In this document: positions 63,660 through 64,000 of the stretch, piece after piece
Numbering within the stretch: position 1 is the stretch's first letter
Layout: each line of letters opens with the position of its first letter
From: Tissierella sp. MB52-C2
GTDB taxonomy: Bacteria > Bacillota > Clostridia > Tissierellales > Tissierellaceae
Direction: 5' to 3'
Length of the DNA: 64,000 bases
Assembly: GCF_030931715.1 (NCBI RefSeq)
Contig: NZ_CP133261.1
Location: forward strand, 806,001-870,000
Notes under the pieces: model-generated
Told to the model about the DNA's origin: nothing
What the model saw: the letters and a program-made list of their open reading frames with translations, nothing else
Databases searched by the model: none
Translations under genes and position numbers: made by a program

Positions 63660-64000
63660 ATGGAAAGCATATTGCGGATTAATAATTTGAAGAAATCCTT
63701 TGGCCGGGAAACAATAATAAGAGACCTTAGTTTTCAAGTGGGTGAGCAAGAAATAGTCGGGTTCTTAGGACCTAATGGTAGCGGAAAATCTACTACTTTA
63801 AAATGTGTAGCTGGGCTTTATCAGATGACAGCTGGAGAGATTTATATTGGGAAATACTCTATTAAAAAGAATCGAAAGGAGGCATTATCTCTAGTTGGAT
63901 TGAGCATAGAGCATCCTACTTTATATCCTAATTTATCAGGATTAGATCATTTAAAAATGATGGCAAGATGGCGTGGAGTGGGACAGGATAGAGTAAAAGA
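63660..64000 (+). CDS. ABC transporter ATPase of the RiPP locus (3' end outside window)
   Basis: The visible 113 codons have Walker A (GPNGSGKSTTLK), a Q-loop-like stretch and SIEHPTLYPNLSGLDHLKMMARW, typical of ABC-2 exporter ATPases (BcrA-like bacitracin/lantibiotic-type transporters). The signature and Walker B lie past the window edge. AGGAGGG precedes the ATG, which follows the permease gene by ten bases. Confidence 0.9.
   Translation, partial: MESILRINNLKKSFGRETIIRDLSFQVGEQEIVGFLGPNGSGKSTTLKCVAGLYQMTAGEIYIGKYSIKKNRKEALSLVGLSIEHPTLYPNLSGLDHLKMMARWRGVGQDRVK

Overview
The window is AT-rich DNA with strong GGAGG-type ribosome binding sites, a T-box leader, a cobalamin riboswitch, Gram-positive lipoproteins and an MprF-type lipid flippase. 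This points to an anaerobic low-GC Firmicute of the Clostridia/Tissierellia type. Genus cannot be read from the sequence. AdhE and a complete oxygen-independent cobalamin pathway fit a fermentative anaerobe.

Layout. 1-1.4 kb: C-terminal part of adhE, cut by the window edge. 1.5-6.7 kb: mprF, a TIM-barrel isomerase, a cobyric acid synthase without its glutaminase domain, and cbiB. 6.9-11.6 kb: a two-component system, a 225-bp inverted repeat, a zinc membrane peptidase and a chemoreceptor. 11.7-15.4 kb: a decayed Fur/Zur regulator, a small Cys/His membrane protein, znuABC and a lipoprotein. 15.6-34.4 kb: a cobalamin riboswitch followed by about 18 kb of nearly gap-free genes: cbiMNQO (cobalt uptake), cbiK, cbiL, btuFCD-like transport, cobD, cbiA, cbiCDETFGHJ, a Cys-rich protein, cobTUS and a cobC-like phosphatase. 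34.4-37.9 kb: a second two-component system with a second copy of the inverted repeat and a secreted protein. 38-41 kb: T-box-tyrS and an HD-GYP protein. 41-47.5 kb: a GntR regulator with tandem operators, an ECF transporter, two SAM-hydrolase-family proteins and a GNAT protein. 47.5-54.5 kb: pseudouridine catabolism (psuK, psuG), an Ugp/Mal-type ABC importer and a TudS-related desulfidase. 54.7-58.2 kb: an HxlR regulator, an IS1182-type element, pirin and a nitroreductase. 58.5-64 kb: a partly duplicated RiPP cluster with a radical SAM/SPASM enzyme, two identical 62-aa Cys-containing precursors, two ABC-2 permeases, and ATPases of which one is broken and one runs off the window.

Two observations stand out. 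First, both corrin amidotransferases seem to have lost glutaminase activity: CobQ/CbiP lacks the whole GATase domain, and CbiA has Ala in place of the nucleophilic Cys. Corrin amidation from free ammonia is a testable explanation. Second, the right end holds an unrecognised thioether-peptide-type RiPP locus that has undergone tandem duplication, deletion of one maturase copy, truncation of one ATPase by a pirin fragment, and focal divergence of the extracytoplasmic part of the transporter between almost identical flanks.

Smaller stories are a Zur pseudogene inside a zinc-uptake transcription unit, an insertion sequence sitting in the loop of a terminator, and an ECF transporter linked to duplicated SAM hydrolases.
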